Notes under the pieces: model-generated
The model's input: the letters and a program-made list of their open reading frames with translations, nothing else
The model's database searches: none
Told to the model about the DNA's origin: nothing
Assembly (NCBI GenBank): GCA_030490835.1
Contig: CM059975.1
Span: 60,193,174-60,257,173, forward strand
Direction: 5' to 3'
DNA: 64,000 bases
Origin: Annona cherimola
Lineage: Eukaryota > Streptophyta > Magnoliopsida > Magnoliales > Annonaceae
Shown here: piece after piece, positions 1 to 11,949 of the stretch
Numbering within the stretch: the first letter of the stretch is position 1
Layout: every line of letters starts with the position of its first letter
Position numbers and translations under genes: made by a program

Positions 1-451
1 TCCTTTTTAAGTTAATTGTTCAAAGATTACTAACCTAAGCTCATTTATATTCATATGTCTTCTAACACATACAAACATAATCCTACTTTAGTTATTAGCT
101 ATGTTCCCATGTACCCAAGTAAAACAAGGTTGATAACCACATAACTTAATCAAGATTACATAGGGTTAATAGGTATTCCTATCCATATTAACATCTAACA
201 TAAAGAAAAACTAGAAAACTTGTGCCTTATGTATAGATCTCATTAAAATTTCACTTTTCTAAGCATGAATCTGAATATTTAATCAATCTACAAGGTTTCA
301 AGGCTTGTAAATGCATTTAGCATGATATATAAGGGTAATTTCAAGCAACACAAGTTACGACACAACTATATTATCATCTCAAGTATAAGAAAACCAAATA
401 ACATATTCTATGAGTTCAAATCCTACATAACTCCCACCACAAGGGGGATTC
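1..451 (-). repeat. Old LTR N, left part, host of element A
   Basis: This stretch matches the LTR of element M around 23517-23950 (shared blocks such as the TCCTATCCAT and TGTGCCTT segments) but is diverged. It continues at 9357 after element A. The first roughly 300 bp of the LTR would lie before the window. It holds no gene. The last five bases (447-451, GATTC) are the target site duplicated by A. Confidence 0.6.
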
Positions 452-1049
452 TGTTGGTCCCGAGTTAATGGCAAAACCCAAGAGGGGAGGGGTGAATTGG
501 GTTCTTATAAAATTCTTTGGTAAATTAAAAACTTAACCCCTTGAAAGTTTAATCCCCTTGATTGATGAAATGAAATGGAAAGCAATATAATGTAGATGGC
601 AGAAATATAAATCAAGCACACAAGATTTTTATAGTGGTACGGGCAACCTCCCTACTCCACTCTTCCAAGCTCACACTCCTTGTGACTTGGGTTCCACTAT
701 TGTATTCTTCAAATACAATTAGAGTCACTGCTCTCTTCTAGATTCCAGCTCTAGGGGGCTTCAACAAATCTCAGCACAAGTAGGTGATGAGTTCCACTCC
801 AATCACACACTACTTTGCTTACACTTGATCTTAGTTCCTCAAACTAAATCAAGTTCAATACAATCAAATGAAATAACAAAAGAATCTACACGTTACAGTT
901 GTATAGAAGCAATTTGGCGCAGAGAAGAACTCGTAGTATTGGCTTTGAAGATTCAGAAGTTTAGCTCTTGCAGTTTGAAGCAAAGTTCTTCTTCTTTTGA
1001 TTGGCTTGATCTCTTTGATGCTCTTGAAGATGGGAGTTAAGCACACTTA

Positions 1050-1340
1050 GGGTGTGTTTGGTTGGGAGTAAAACTTTTGATGAAAATTTTTTGAGATAGA
1101 AGTTGTCACATTGATAGAAAATGATGTGATATAATAGGAGTAATGATGAGAAGTAAAGAGAATAAAGTTAAAATAGATAGGTTAGTTGTATAGATAGTTG
1201 TGTAGAAATGATTGAAAAGTAGGGTAGTTTGTATAGGAAAATGTGAAAAAATAATTAAAAAATAGAGTAGTTATGGAGAGTGAAAAGTTTTAGATTGAAA
1301 AGTTTTGGTTGACATGTTTATATCCCAAACAAACACACCC
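1050..1340. mobile_element. Tourist-like MITE (PIF/Harbinger type)
   Basis: A 291-bp AT-rich insertion with terminal inverted repeats starting GGGTGTGTTTGGTTGGGA and ending TCCCAAACAAACACACCC, flanked by TTA at 1047-1049 and 1341-1343. The paired LTR at 8313-8340 has the empty site with a single TTA. TTA duplications and this end sequence are typical of Tourist/Harbinger MITEs. It has no coding capacity. It arrived after element A inserted, because only one of the two LTRs has it. Confidence 0.93.
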
Positions 1341-1468
1341 TTAGTGATTTCCAGCTGCTTCCCTCATCCACAATGACTGTCTTTTATAATTTTGAAGGGA
1401 ATCCGAACGTTTGAAGGTAGGTGGCACGCATTAAATGCGCCAACGTTCAAATAATTTCCGACCGTTGC

Positions 1469-2260
1469 GACCCAAGTCGCAGGCGGAGTCGACTTCGGGT
1501 GCGACTTCGCCCAAGTCGCAGATGGAGTCGACTTCGGGTGCGACTTCGCCTTTCCATAGCGTCTTCAAGTTCCAAGTTGGGTCGACTTGGGCATCGACTT
1601 GACCCAAGTCGCAGGTGGAGTCGACTTCGGTGTGCGACTTCACTTCGTCAGTTATCTTGATGAACTTGAAAACTTGGAAAGCTTTAGTTTGGTTGGATTC
1701 CTTCATGCCTTTTGTTGTTCGCTTGCATTTTTCATTTCCTTTTGAATCATTGTCTTCATTTTAGCTTGCTTTCATTAGCTCCATGTTTTGCAAGCCTTTG
1801 AACCCATGAGTCTTGAATCATATAATCTTGTACAACTTCTTGGTTGAGTTTATGCATCTTGCTTGGACTTGGATTTGTCTTCATATGTTTTAGTTTGAGT
1901 ATCTAGGTTGCCTTGATCTTCATCTTCATACAAGCTTGTCCTAAAATTAGTTAATCTCAGCTTGTCTTCTGAAATATCTCCTCTACCCGATCGAAGTCGA
2001 TGCCGGAGTCGACTTCGTCTGCGACTTCACCTCAAGTCGCAAGTGGAGTCGACTTGGGGTGCGACTTCGGTACTTCGGGGTCTTGACTTCAACTCGGGAA
2101 GGTTTTGTCATGTTGAAGTCGATGCTGGAGTCGACTTGGTCTGCGACTTCGCCCCAAATCGCATGCGAAGTTGACCTCGTTTGCGACTTCGGCAGTTCAG
2201 CTTCCCATTTTCAACTCTGGAAGGATTTGGCACATTGAAGTCGATGCCGGAGTCGACTTG
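1469..2260. repeat. U3 dyad arrays in A's left LTR
   Basis: Two clusters (about 1469-1650 and 1996-2260) of 36-39-bp units of the form AAGTCGCA, GGAGTCGACT, TGCGACTT. Each unit is an imperfect palindrome centred on GTCGAC. The left cluster has one more unit than the same place in the right LTR, so unit number has changed since insertion. Confidence 0.85.
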
Positions 2261-2396
2261 GCCTTCCATGCTCTATTGTCTTCAAATGTATATCCCTTAA
2301 ACACTTCCACAAACATGTTAGTAGCCAAGACTTACTCAAATTGATTTGTTAATCATCAAAACATAGATTTAGCTTATTTTCCACATATTTCCAACA

Positions 2397-2731
2397 ATCT
2401 CCCCCTTTTTGATGATTGACAAAACCGATTTGAGTGTATACCTTTCAATTGCTTAAAAACATGCTAAGTTTGCATTTTTGAAATGTTATCATACTTATGC
2501 TTATGTAAACTTTCAAGTTGAAAACATTCAACAAACATTCAATTTAAACACAATCATAAGAACTTGTACTCTTAGCCTATTTAGACTTAAATCATCCTAT
2601 TTAGACTTAAATCATTTGAACTCAAATCCTACTCTTCTCCCCCTTTTTGTCAATATATCAAACAGTTAGAGGGTAAAGAAAGAGACAGGTGGGTTTGCTC
2701 CCCCTAAACAGGTGCTCCCCCTCAGTTTGTG
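2397..2731 (-). promoter_or_regulatory. Element A 3' untranslated region and polypurine tract
   Basis: Directly next to the LTR, the minus strand reads AAAAAGGGGGAGAT (2397-2410), the polypurine tract that primes plus-strand DNA synthesis. Further purine tracts (minus-strand GGGGGAG blocks near 2635-2645 and 2698-2720) lie between it and the pol stop at 2732. No reading frame of interest is present. Confidence 0.85.
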
Positions 2732-5700
2732 CTAAGTTAATTCAATCATCCCCATGTCATTTCTAATATTATAAAATGCATCTTTTGCTAGAGGCTTTGT
2801 GAATATATCAGCAACTTGATCTTCTGTTCTTACATATACCAAATATATGTCATGATTTTCTACATATTCTCTAATAAAATGGTGTCTAAGATCTATATGT
2901 TTGGTCCTAGAATGCAATACTGGATTTTTGGTTATACATATGGCACTAGTATTATCACATCTAATGGGTATATCTTTAAAATCCATGCCATAGTCCCTAA
3001 GTTGCTGTTTCATCCAAAGTAATTGGGCACAACAGCTCCCGGAGGTAATGTATTCGGCTTCCGCCGTAGATAGAGCAACACTAGTTTGTTTTCTTGAAAA
3101 CCATGAAACCAACATGTTCCCAAGAAATTGACATATTCCACTAGTGCTTTTTCTATCTACTTTGTAACCGGCAAAATCCGCATCCGAGTAGCCGATTAGA
3201 TCAAAATTAGAGCCCTTTGGATACCAAAGTCCTATGTTGGTAGTGTCCACTAAATATCTGAAAATTCTTTTCACAGCTACCAAGTGTGATTCTTTTGGAC
3301 ATGACTGAAATCTAGAGCACATACACACACTAAACAATATATCAGGCCTAGAAGCAGTTAAATATAATAAAGAACCTATCATGCTTCTATACAATTTTAA
3401 ATCAACTATTTTTCCTTTCTCATCTTTGTCGATTTTGATTGTTGAGCTCATAGGCGTGTTTGCTCCTTTGCTATTCTCCATGCCAAACTTCTTCAGCATT
3501 TCTTTGATATACTTGGACTGGTTAATGAAGATTCCTTCATTTAGTTGCTTGATTTACAGTCCATGGAAGAAATTCAGCTCTCCCATCATGCTCATCTCAA
3601 ATTCTTTCTGCATAAGCTCAAAAAATTCTTGATAAAGAGTCTCATTAGTAGCACCGAAAATAATATCATCAACATAAATTTGAATAATCAATATATCTTT
3701 TTCTTTGTATTTGATAAACAAAGTGGTGTCTACCTTTCCCTTTTGAAAGTCATGATCAATCAGAAATTTGCTTAATCTATCATACCAAGCCCTTGGAGCT
3801 TGTTTTAATCCATATAATGCTTTAGTTAATTTGTATATAAATTGAGATTGATCTTTTTCCTCAAATCCAGGTGGTTGTTCAACATACACCTCTTCTTTTA
3901 TATATCCATTCAAAAATGCACTTTTAACATCCATTTGAAACAATTTAAAGTTCATGTGAGATGCAAAAGCTAGTAAGATGCGAATTGCTTCCAATCTAGC
4001 AACCGGGGCATAGGATTCCTCAAAATCTATTCCTTCTTCTTGTGAGTATCCTTTTGCCACAAGTCTAGCTTTGTTTCTCACTACAAGTCCACTTTCATCT
4101 AATTTGTTCCTAAAGACCCACTTGGTGTCAATAACAGTACAATCGTTTGGTCTAGGAACAAGGTGCCAAACTTGGTTTCTTTCAAATTGATTTAGCTCTT
4201 CTTGCATTGCTATAATCCAGTTTTCATCATCAAGAGCTTGATCAATATTGGATGGTTCAATTTTGGATACAAAAGCATATTGTCCACAAATATTTTGCTT
4301 TGACCTTCTAATTTTTACACCTTCATATACATTCCCTATAACTTGTTCAATTGGATGGGCATGTTTGAATTTTAAATCAGTTGGAGGTTTGTAAGAATTA
4401 TTACCTTCACTTACCCTTTCCTCCATGGAATCTTCTTGCTTTTCCACATGCAGTTTTTTAAGACTACTTGCTATATCATTTGCATCACTTAAATCATCTT
4501 TTCTTTTGAAGCATGGGTTAGTTTCATCAAAAACAACATGTATGGACTCTTCTACAGCTTGGTTTCGTTTATTGAATACTCTATATGCTTTGCTATTTGA
4601 TGAGTAACTAAGGAATATTGCCTCATCACTTTTAGCATCTAGTTTTCCCAAGTTGTTTTTTCCATTGTTCAAAACATAGCATGTGCATCCAAACGCATGA
4701 AAATAAGAGATATTTGGCTTTCTTCCTTTCCATAGCTCATATGGGGCTTTTTGAAGATTGCTTTGATGGTAACTCGATTCAAAACATGACAAGTTGTACT
4801 CACAGCTTCACCCCAAAATTTCTTGGATAATTTGCTCTCATTTAGCATTGTTCTAGCCATCTCCTGTATAGTTCTATTTTTCCTTTCAACCACTCCATTT
4901 TGTTGTGGAGTCCTTGGTGCAGAAAATGTGTGATGAATTCCTTTTTCATTGCATAATTCTATGAATCGTTTATTTTCAAATTCACCACCGTGGTCACTTC
5001 TTATAGTCATAATAGTACTTTATTTTTCATTTTGCACCAAATTTACAAAAGTTGCAAACATAGAAAAGGCTCCATCTTTGCTAGTTAAGAGAATTATCCA
5101 TGTGAATCTTGAAAAATCATCAACAATTACAAACACATATTTCTTTCCACCAATGGTTAAAATGTCGGATGGCCCATATAGATCCATGTGTAGCAATTCA
5201 AGTGGCCTAGTGGTGGAAATTTCCTTTTTGGTAGAGAAAGGCATTTTAGGTTGTTTCGATAATTGACATGCCTTCCAAATTTTGTCTTTGTCATATTTCA
5301 ACTTTGGCAAACCTTCTACTAAACTCTTCTTCCATAGGGTCTTTATATTTCCCATGTTTATATGCCCAAGCCTTTTATGCCAAACCCATGGATCATTATC
5401 AATGGCCATTAGACATTGACCATCTAGTTCATCAAGTGAAACCAAATATACATTTCCATGTCTTTTTTCGCTAAACATGATATGTTCTCCATCAAATACA
5501 TTACATATAGATGATTCAAACACAACCTTGTATCCTTTGTCACATAATTAACTTATGCTCATTAGATTGTGCTTGAGTCCTTCAACAAACAAAACATCTT
5601 CCATGCATGCATTTGAAATACTATATATGTTTCCTTTACCTTTGATTTTACCTTTCTCATTATTACCAAAGGCAACCGTTCCATCGTTGCAAGGCTTAAG

Positions 5701-5805
5701 TTTATGAAATAAACTTCTTTCTCCGGTCATATGCCTTGAACAACCGCTATCCATGAACCACACGTTGTTTGCCTTTGCCTTGAAACATATCTGAAAAATA
5801 AACAA
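2732..5805 (-). pseudogene. pol: Element A pol (protease-integrase-RT-RNase H), broken
   Basis: Read from right to left, the frame gives the protease motif MDSGCSRHMTGE; the integrase zinc-binding part (HKRLGHIN); the integrase core (LLHMDLYGP, then [10 protein letters not shown] and the [13 protein letters not shown] stretch); reverse transcriptase ([32 protein letters not shown] in [10 protein letters not shown]); and RNase H ([27 protein letters not shown]) ending MIELT. The gene is interrupted by nonsense codons at 5548-5550, 5020-5022 and 3554-3556, each matching CAA in element B, and by a 1-bp deletion near 4745 that shifts frame in integrase. The RNase H tryptophan codon that is a stop in B is intact here. 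Confidence 0.93.
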
Positions 5806-5812
5806 GTAGATC

Positions 5813-7683
5813 TTATCTCTTTGGTACCCATTTTATGGGTCCATTTGGGTTAGTAATATGATTCAATTTTTGTTGCTCTAACTTAGAAAGCCCAAATCTT
5901 GTGTTTCTTGGAACCCAAACTAGTTTTGCACCATGGTTGTACAGTTTCTTAAAGTTACATTTGTAGGCTTTATGACCCATTTTATTGCAGAAATTGCAAG
6001 CCATTGGTAATCTAGGAGTAGGCCTCCAAATATGTAATGGTTCAAACGTTGGCCTTCTAGTCCACATAACATTTTTCCCTTTTGGCTTGTATATAGGTGC
6101 ATTTTTGGTTTGATTGTTCCCAAGTATTGGCACATTCGATTTGCCACTTTCTTTTTGCTCAAATGTATAATATCCAAGACCTCTTTTATTTATTTGAGCG
6201 GTCATGTTCAGAAACATTTTTACATTTTCTCCTGGATTAGAGAACTTAGCTAATGATTCATTTAAGGATTCGTTCTCCTTTTTCAGTTTCTCTACTTCTT
6301 TCACAAGCAATTCATTTTCATCTTTCAATTTTGATGATCTTTCAGCTAGTTTTCCATTTACAATAATGACGGAGTTACATTTTTGTCTCTTCAATGACAA
6401 CTTGTTTCCTAGCTTTTTGATTTCCTCATATAATGAATCATATGCAAGTTGTAGTTCTTCTAATTCAGCACATTTGAGGCATTCTTGAAAAGAAGAATAA
6501 CTAGATTGAGAATGACAAAGTTTGGAAGTTACCTCTTCATTGCTTGTGCACTTTGTCGAGATGGTTTGTTCTTCCAAAACTTCTGTTGTGTTCAAAAAAA
6601 ATAGATTTTCTTCTTGTTCGATCCGTGCCATGCAGCATATTCTAGCATAATTTGCCACCTCAAATTCATCGGTTGAGGAGCTGCTTGTTGATGAAGTTTC
6701 TTCATTGACGTACATGCCTCTTCCCTTTGGCCTTTGGTATTTTCTGTTTTCATGTCTTTCCCTCCTTTATTGTTGATCTTTTGATTTCTCTTCCGGCGTA
6801 GGACATTGAGCTTGCATATGTCCCATCCCGCCGCATCTATAGCACTTTGTTGGCTCCTTCTTCTTCTCTCTTCGTGGTCTTTCTTTGAAGTCTTTGAAGT
6901 TCTTTTCTTTTCTCACAAACTTTCAAAATTTGCGAGTGAGTAGTGCTATATCTTCATCATCGTTGTGAGATGAGGAGGTAGATTCTTCTGAGTTGTGGGT
7001 GGCCTTTAGTGCAATAGCTTCTTCCCTTTGTGATTATCTTCATTTCTTTTCTTAATTAGCTCATGTGACATTAGTGAGCTAATAAGGTCTTCTAGTTTCA
7101 ATGTGTTCAAGTCCTTTGCTTATTCTATTACAGTAATTTTCGGAGTCCATGATTCGGGTAGCGCCCTTAGAATCTTCATGATCTGCTCTGATTCAGAAAT
7201 TGCTTTTCCAAGACCTTTCAAAGCATTAGTAATTTTAGAGAATCTAGCAAATATTTCTGAAATATTTTCTGTATCTAGCATTCTAAAGCTTTCCAACTCT
7301 CCAATCAAAATATTTCTCCTTGTCCCTTGGACTTGAGAAGTTCCTTCATATATAGATGTTAAAGTATCCCATATTTCTTTTGCGGTTAAACAAGAGGATA
7401 CTCTATCATATTTGGAAGTCGTAAGAGCAAAAAATAAAGAATTCATAGCCTTAGCATTGCTCTTAACAGTATTCACTTCCTCATCGGTCCACTTGGAAGC
7501 TCTTTCATCAATAGGCAAAATCACACCATCTTGGATTGCAATCCAAGAGTCCATATCTGTAGCCATGATGAGTTGTTTCATACGAAGCTTCCAATAGCCG
7601 AAATTGTTCCCATCAAACAATGGTGGCCTAGTAAAAGATTGGCCTTCGGCAAATGCGGGAACGGAAGTCGATTGGGATGCCAT
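5813..7683 (-). pseudogene. gag: Element A gag, broken
   Basis: Starts MASQSTSVPAFAEGQS, the start shared with B and C. The first 187 codons are open to a TAA at 7120-7122 (GAA in B). Further damage includes a 1-bp loss near 7020 and a changed region near 6750-6780. The final 300 codons are open (6715-5813) and contain a coiled coil and the knuckle CNFCNKMGHKAYKC with its histidine intact, ending GPIKWVPKR. The pol frame follows in +1. Confidence 0.92.
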
Positions 7684-7717
7684 ATCAAAAGATCTGTTTG
7701 ATATAACTCAAAGACCT

Positions 7718-7729
7718 GCTCTGATACCA
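7718..7729 (-). promoter_or_regulatory. Primer binding site, initiator Met-tRNA
   Basis: The minus strand reads TGGTATCAGAGC two bases inside the 5' LTR. This is the usual plant copia/gypsy primer site complementary to the 3' end of initiator methionine tRNA. It fixes the direction of element A. Confidence 0.93.
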
Positions 7730-7731
7730 CT

Positions 7732-9351
7732 TGTTGGTCCTGAGTTAATGGCAAAACCCAAGAGGGGATGGGTGAATTGGGTTCTTATAAAATTCTTTGG
7801 TAAATTAAAAACTCAACCCCTTGAAAGTTTAATCCCCTTGATTGATGAAATGAAATGGAAAGCAACATAATGTAGAGAGCAGAAATATAAATCAAGCACA
7901 CAAGATTTTTATAGTGGTTCGGGCAACCTCCCTACTCCACTCTTCCAAGCTCACACTCCTTGTGACTTGGGTTCCACTATTGTATTCTTCAAATACAATT
8001 AGAGTCACTGCTCTCTTCTAGATTCCAGCTCTAGGGGGCTTCAACAAATCTCAGCACAAGTAGGTGATGAGTTCCACTCCAATCACACACTACTTTGCTT
8101 ACACTTGATCTTAGTTCCTCAAACTAAATCAAGTTCAATACAATCAAATGAAATAACAAAAGAATCTACACGTTACAGTTGTGTAGAAGCAATTTGGCGC
8201 AGAGAAGAACTCGTAGTATTGGCTTTGAAGATTCAGAAGTTGAGCTCTTGCAGTTTGAAGCAAAGTTCTTCTTTTGATTGGCTTGATCTCTTTGATGCTC
8301 TTGAAGATGGGAGTTAAGCACACTTAGTGATTTCCAGCTGCTTCCCTCGTCCACAATGATTGCCTTTTATAATTTTGGAGGGAATCCGAACGTTTGAAGG
8401 TAGGTGGCGCTCATTAAATGCTCCAACGTTCGAATAATTTTCGACCGTTGCGACCCAAGTCGCAGGCGGAGTCGACTTCGGGTGCGACTTCGCCTTTCCG
8501 TAGCGTCTTCAAGTTCCAGGTTGGGTCGACTTGGGCATCGACTTGACCCAAGTCGCAGGTGGAGTCGACTTCGGTGTGCGACTTCACTTCGTCAGTTATC
8601 TTGATGAACTTGAAAACTTGGAATGCTTTAGTTTGCTTGGATTCCTTCATGCCTTTTGTTGTTCTCTTGCATTTTTCATTTCCTTTTGAATCATTGTCTT
8701 CATTTTAGCTTGCTTTCATTAGCTCCATGTTTTGCAAGCCTTTGAACCCATGAGTCTTGAATCATATAATCTTGTACAACTTCTTGGTTGAGTTTATGCA
8801 TCTTGCTTGAACTTGGATTTGTCTTCATATGTTTTAGTTTGAGTATCTAGGTTGCCTTGATCTTCATCTTCATACAAGCTTGTCTTAAATTAGTTAATCT
8901 CAGCTTGTCTTCTGAAATATCTCCTCTACCCGATCGAAGTCGATGCCGGAGTCGACTTCGTCCGCGACTTCACCTCAAGTCGCAAGTGGAGTTGACTTGG
9001 GGTGCGACTTCAGTACTTCGGGGTCTTGACTTCAACTCTGGAAGGTTTTGTCATGTTGAAGTCGATGCTGGAGTCGACTTGGTCTGCAACTTCGCCCCAA
9101 GTCGCATGAGAAGTCGACCTTGTTTGCGACTTCGGTAGTTCAGCTTCCCATTTTCAACTCTGGAAGGATTTGGCGCATTGAAGTCGATGCCGGAGTCGAC
9201 TTGGGGATCGACTTGGCCTTCCATGCTCTATTTTCTTCAAATGTATATCCCTTAAACTCTTCCATAAATATGTTAGTAGCCAAGACTTACTCAAATTGAT
9301 TTGTTAATCATCAAAACATAGATTTAGCTTATTTTCCACATATTTCCAACA
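7732..9351 (-). repeat. Element A 5' LTR (1620 bp)
   Basis: Begins TGTTGGTCC and ends CCAACA, followed by the GATTC duplication. It contains dyad arrays (about 8452-8590 and 8935-9230), the GCATTAAATGC-type palindrome degenerated to GCTCATTAAATGCTC near 8410, and a minus-strand TATA-like TTATAAAAG near 8365. It lacks the MITE found in the partner LTR. Confidence 0.93.
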
Positions 9352-9356
9352 GATTC

Positions 9357-10087
9357 AACCCATAAACATGACTTCAATTCTCATTAAAATCAAGTTTACA
9401 ATAAGCAAAGAGAAAAATAAAAATGAAGAGAGAGATGAGAAGAGGAGATGAAACTCAATAGATTCGCAGTAATCAGCTTGTTCTCCACTTGCTCTTCTCT
9501 CCTTCCTTGAAGCTCTTGGTTTTTCTCCCAAAAACACAGCTGCCACGAGCCCTCTCTCCTCCTTTCTTTGAACCCTAAGTGTTCTATGTATACCCCTCTT
9601 TACATAGCACAATACACGTGATAAAATTCACTTGTGTGAGGGTCAATGCCGCGGCGCTGACTCTTTGGACACTTGCCAACTTAGGGTTTCTTGGACTTTC
9701 TCAATGGCGGTGATCTGGTGCCTAGGCGCCGAAAATTGAGGTCGAGCGCCAATCTGTCTGACTCTAAGATGATGCCTTGCTTTGTATTGCTTGTTTTCTT
9801 CTTCATCCCATCATACTCCCAAGTATTAGTTACCTTCCTTTGCCTACAAAAGCAATAAAAAAAATATAAACGTACTCCTAAATGATGAGACGAAATTACA
9901 AAAATTCTAAAATCATAGAATTTGCCTTGAATTATACTAAAAATGCATGAAATCTAAATGCGGTGCATAAAATACAAAATGGATGAAAATTAAGCCAAAA
10001 TAATGCAAATTCACCAAATTCTCTTGAATTAACATTGAAAACTAGTCTAAAATGAGCAGTGATAACTCACATTTTGTCAAGTTGTCA
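9357..10087 (-). repeat. Old LTR N, right part
   Basis: Continues the repeat interrupted by A. It matches M's LTR through to the end, including a worn GGTGCCTAGGCGCC unit near 9718 and a decayed terminal palindrome (TGATAACTCA ... GTTGTCA) at 10060-10087. Short open frames here (for example 9355-9612) look accidental. Confidence 0.6.
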
Positions 10088-10521
10088 GTTGGCATTTGAA
10101 AATTTTTGTAAGTTTCTTGAATGAAATTTGAAATGTTTGTCTCATACATACATTATTTAGATGTTAAAAATGAATGGAGTCTCTTTACATGTTCTACTTG
10201 AACATTTGACATTATGTAGATGTTAAAAATGAATGGAGTCGCTTTAAATGTTCTACTTGAACATTTGCATGAATGTTTTGGATGAGAACTAAAACATGTA
10301 ATTGATATGGATTGAATTATATAAACTTATCAAAATAATTTGAATGTTCTTGAATGTTAAATATGTTGATTGAATTGAAATTTATCAAGATATCTATAAT
10401 TATCAATTGATTGAAAGACAAATAAACATATTGAACTTGAATTCATAACTAAAACTTTGCTTATCTCAAAAGAGAGGTATAATCTAAAAATGGTTTTGTC
10501 AATCATCAAAAATAAGGAGAT
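10088..10521 (+). repeat. 3' internal remnant of copia element J
   Basis: Just before LTR J the sequence GGTTTTGTCAATCATCAAAA followed by AATAAGGAGATT matches the end of the internal region of element B read in sense (polypurine tract AAAAAGGGGGAGATT), but is decayed. A 59-bp direct tandem duplication lies at 10151-10268. The rest is AT-rich with no gene. Confidence 0.5.
10151..10268. repeat. 59-bp tandem duplication
   Basis: Two copies, 10151-10209 and 10210-10268, start CATTATTTAGATGTTAAAAA and CATTATGTAGATGTTAAAAA and differ at a few positions. It is a local duplication inside old repeat DNA. Confidence 0.85.
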
Positions 10522-11934
10522 TATGAACTCAACTAGCACAAAAAGCAAATCAATATCCAACTTTTGATGACTAACAACCGATGTAAGAGATTGTAGGCTA
10601 CTAACGAATTTAGGTTATATTTAGAACTTAGAATTTGGAAATTTCAAGATCAAGTTACTGAAGTTGCAAAGTCAAGTCGACTTCAAGATCAACTTGGGCG
10701 AAGGTAATAGCCAAGTCAATTCACTTGCGACTTGAAGACCATCAGGGCACTAAAAATTTCTCTGACTTCAAAATGTCAATTGAAGTTATGTCCCAAGTTG
10801 ACTCTATTTGTGACTTGGGTGAAATCAAACTTGAAGTCGACCTAGAACATGTGACTTGGAAGAACAAGTAAAAATTTGAAGATTTTATCTCGAATATGGA
10901 ATATAAAGTCATATCTTAAGTCGACTTCACATGCAAATTGGACAAAATTCAACATGAAGTCAACCTTGAAATAAGACTTGTGAGTATTTAATGAATAAGG
11001 TTAAATTTTTAAGAAGTAGAAGACCCAGTATATTATGAAGTCACATCTTAAGTTGACTTCATATGCAACTTGGGTAAAGTCTCGAGTCCCAAGTCAACTC
11101 CACACGGACCTTGAAGACAAAGGCTTGTTAGAAATTTCTCAAAGAGCATTTAGTGTACTAAAATTGATACTGAAGTTTGCTACATCTGCGACTTGAGTGA
11201 AGTCACAAGTCGAGTCAACTCTAGATGAGACTTCGATTGTAATAGTCATAATTTTTTGAATGTTGGCGCATTAAATGTGCCCCAACTTCCACTGAATGTT
11301 GAAAATTCTTTTCAAGATATTTACGAGACATCAAGTGAAGTAATTGGAGTAACCTAAGGCATACATTGAGCTTCAACCTTCCCATTTATAAGCATTTAAG
11401 GCCTCATTCATTATATTTCAAAGCAAGTCTCTCAAGTTTATTAAAAAAAATTTCAAGTCCACATTATTCAAAGCTTGCTGCTACGTCTCATTGTTCTACA
11501 CACATTTGTAGCATGTAGTTTCCTTTAATTTCAAATTCCTATAGCATTTGGCTACTTGGCTTAGTGTTGGATGCTAAGGCCAAGGTGAGCAACAAGTAAT
11601 GTTCAATTGGAGTGGTACTAGCTGGCTACTTGTGTGATTGTTGTAAAATCCTTATAGAGATAGAACATAGAAGAGAGTGAGGCTCTAGTTGTATTGTTGA
11701 AGACATGGTAGAACCCATGACCCAAGGAGTGTGTGCTTGAAAGGATGGAGTAGAGGTGTTGCCCAAACCACTATAATTCTTGTGTTCTCATGTGTGTGTT
11801 CTGATTCTCTTGCTCTCTTTCTCATCTTTATTCGTTTCATTCAATGAGACTTGATTAAACTGGAGTTGAGTTTTAATTAACTAAAAAAATTTTTAAGAAC
11901 CCAATTCACCTTCTCCTCTTAGGTTAATCCAACA
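10522..11934 (+). repeat. Degenerate copia LTR J, plus strand
   Basis: A worn member of the A/B/C/D LTR family. It has degenerate AAGTCGACTT dyads from 10668 to 11240, a GGCGCATTAAATGTGCC core near 11268, then the U5 end with GAACCCAATTCACC and final AATCCAACA at 11934. Because polypurine-like internal DNA precedes it, it is probably the 3' LTR of a lost element. Confidence 0.7.
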
Positions 11935-11949
11935 ACACATGATCAACCT

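Larger units (their letters stand above)
452..2396 (-). repeat. Element A 3' LTR (1945 bp, with MITE)
   Basis: Starts TGTTGGTCC and ends TTTCCAACA. It matches the 7732-9351 LTR along its length, with a MITE (1050-1340), one extra 39-bp dyad unit near 1510-1548, and a 12-bp shortfall near 2250. U3 is at the right end (high coordinates) and U5 at the left, since the element is on the minus strand. Confidence 0.93.
452..9351 (-). mobile_element. Ty1/copia LTR retrotransposon A (SIRE-like), degenerate
   Basis: A complete insertion bounded by a perfect 5-bp duplication, GATTC, at 447-451 and 9352-9356. Both LTRs begin TGTTGG and end CCAACA on the plus strand. The primer site and gag lie next to the right LTR, and the polypurine tract next to the left LTR, so the element reads on the minus strand. 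The order gag, protease, integrase, reverse transcriptase, RNase H is that of Ty1/copia. The long gag with a coiled coil suggests the SIRE/Maximus lineage, but no env-like frame follows pol. Several nonsense codons and small deletions make it non-autonomous now. It inserted into LTR N. Confidence 0.95.

Noticed and set aside
2397..2731. An env-like gene between pol and the 3' LTR, as in some SIRE elements
   Set aside because: Only about 330 bp lie between the pol stop and the LTR in A and B, filled with polypurine tracts.
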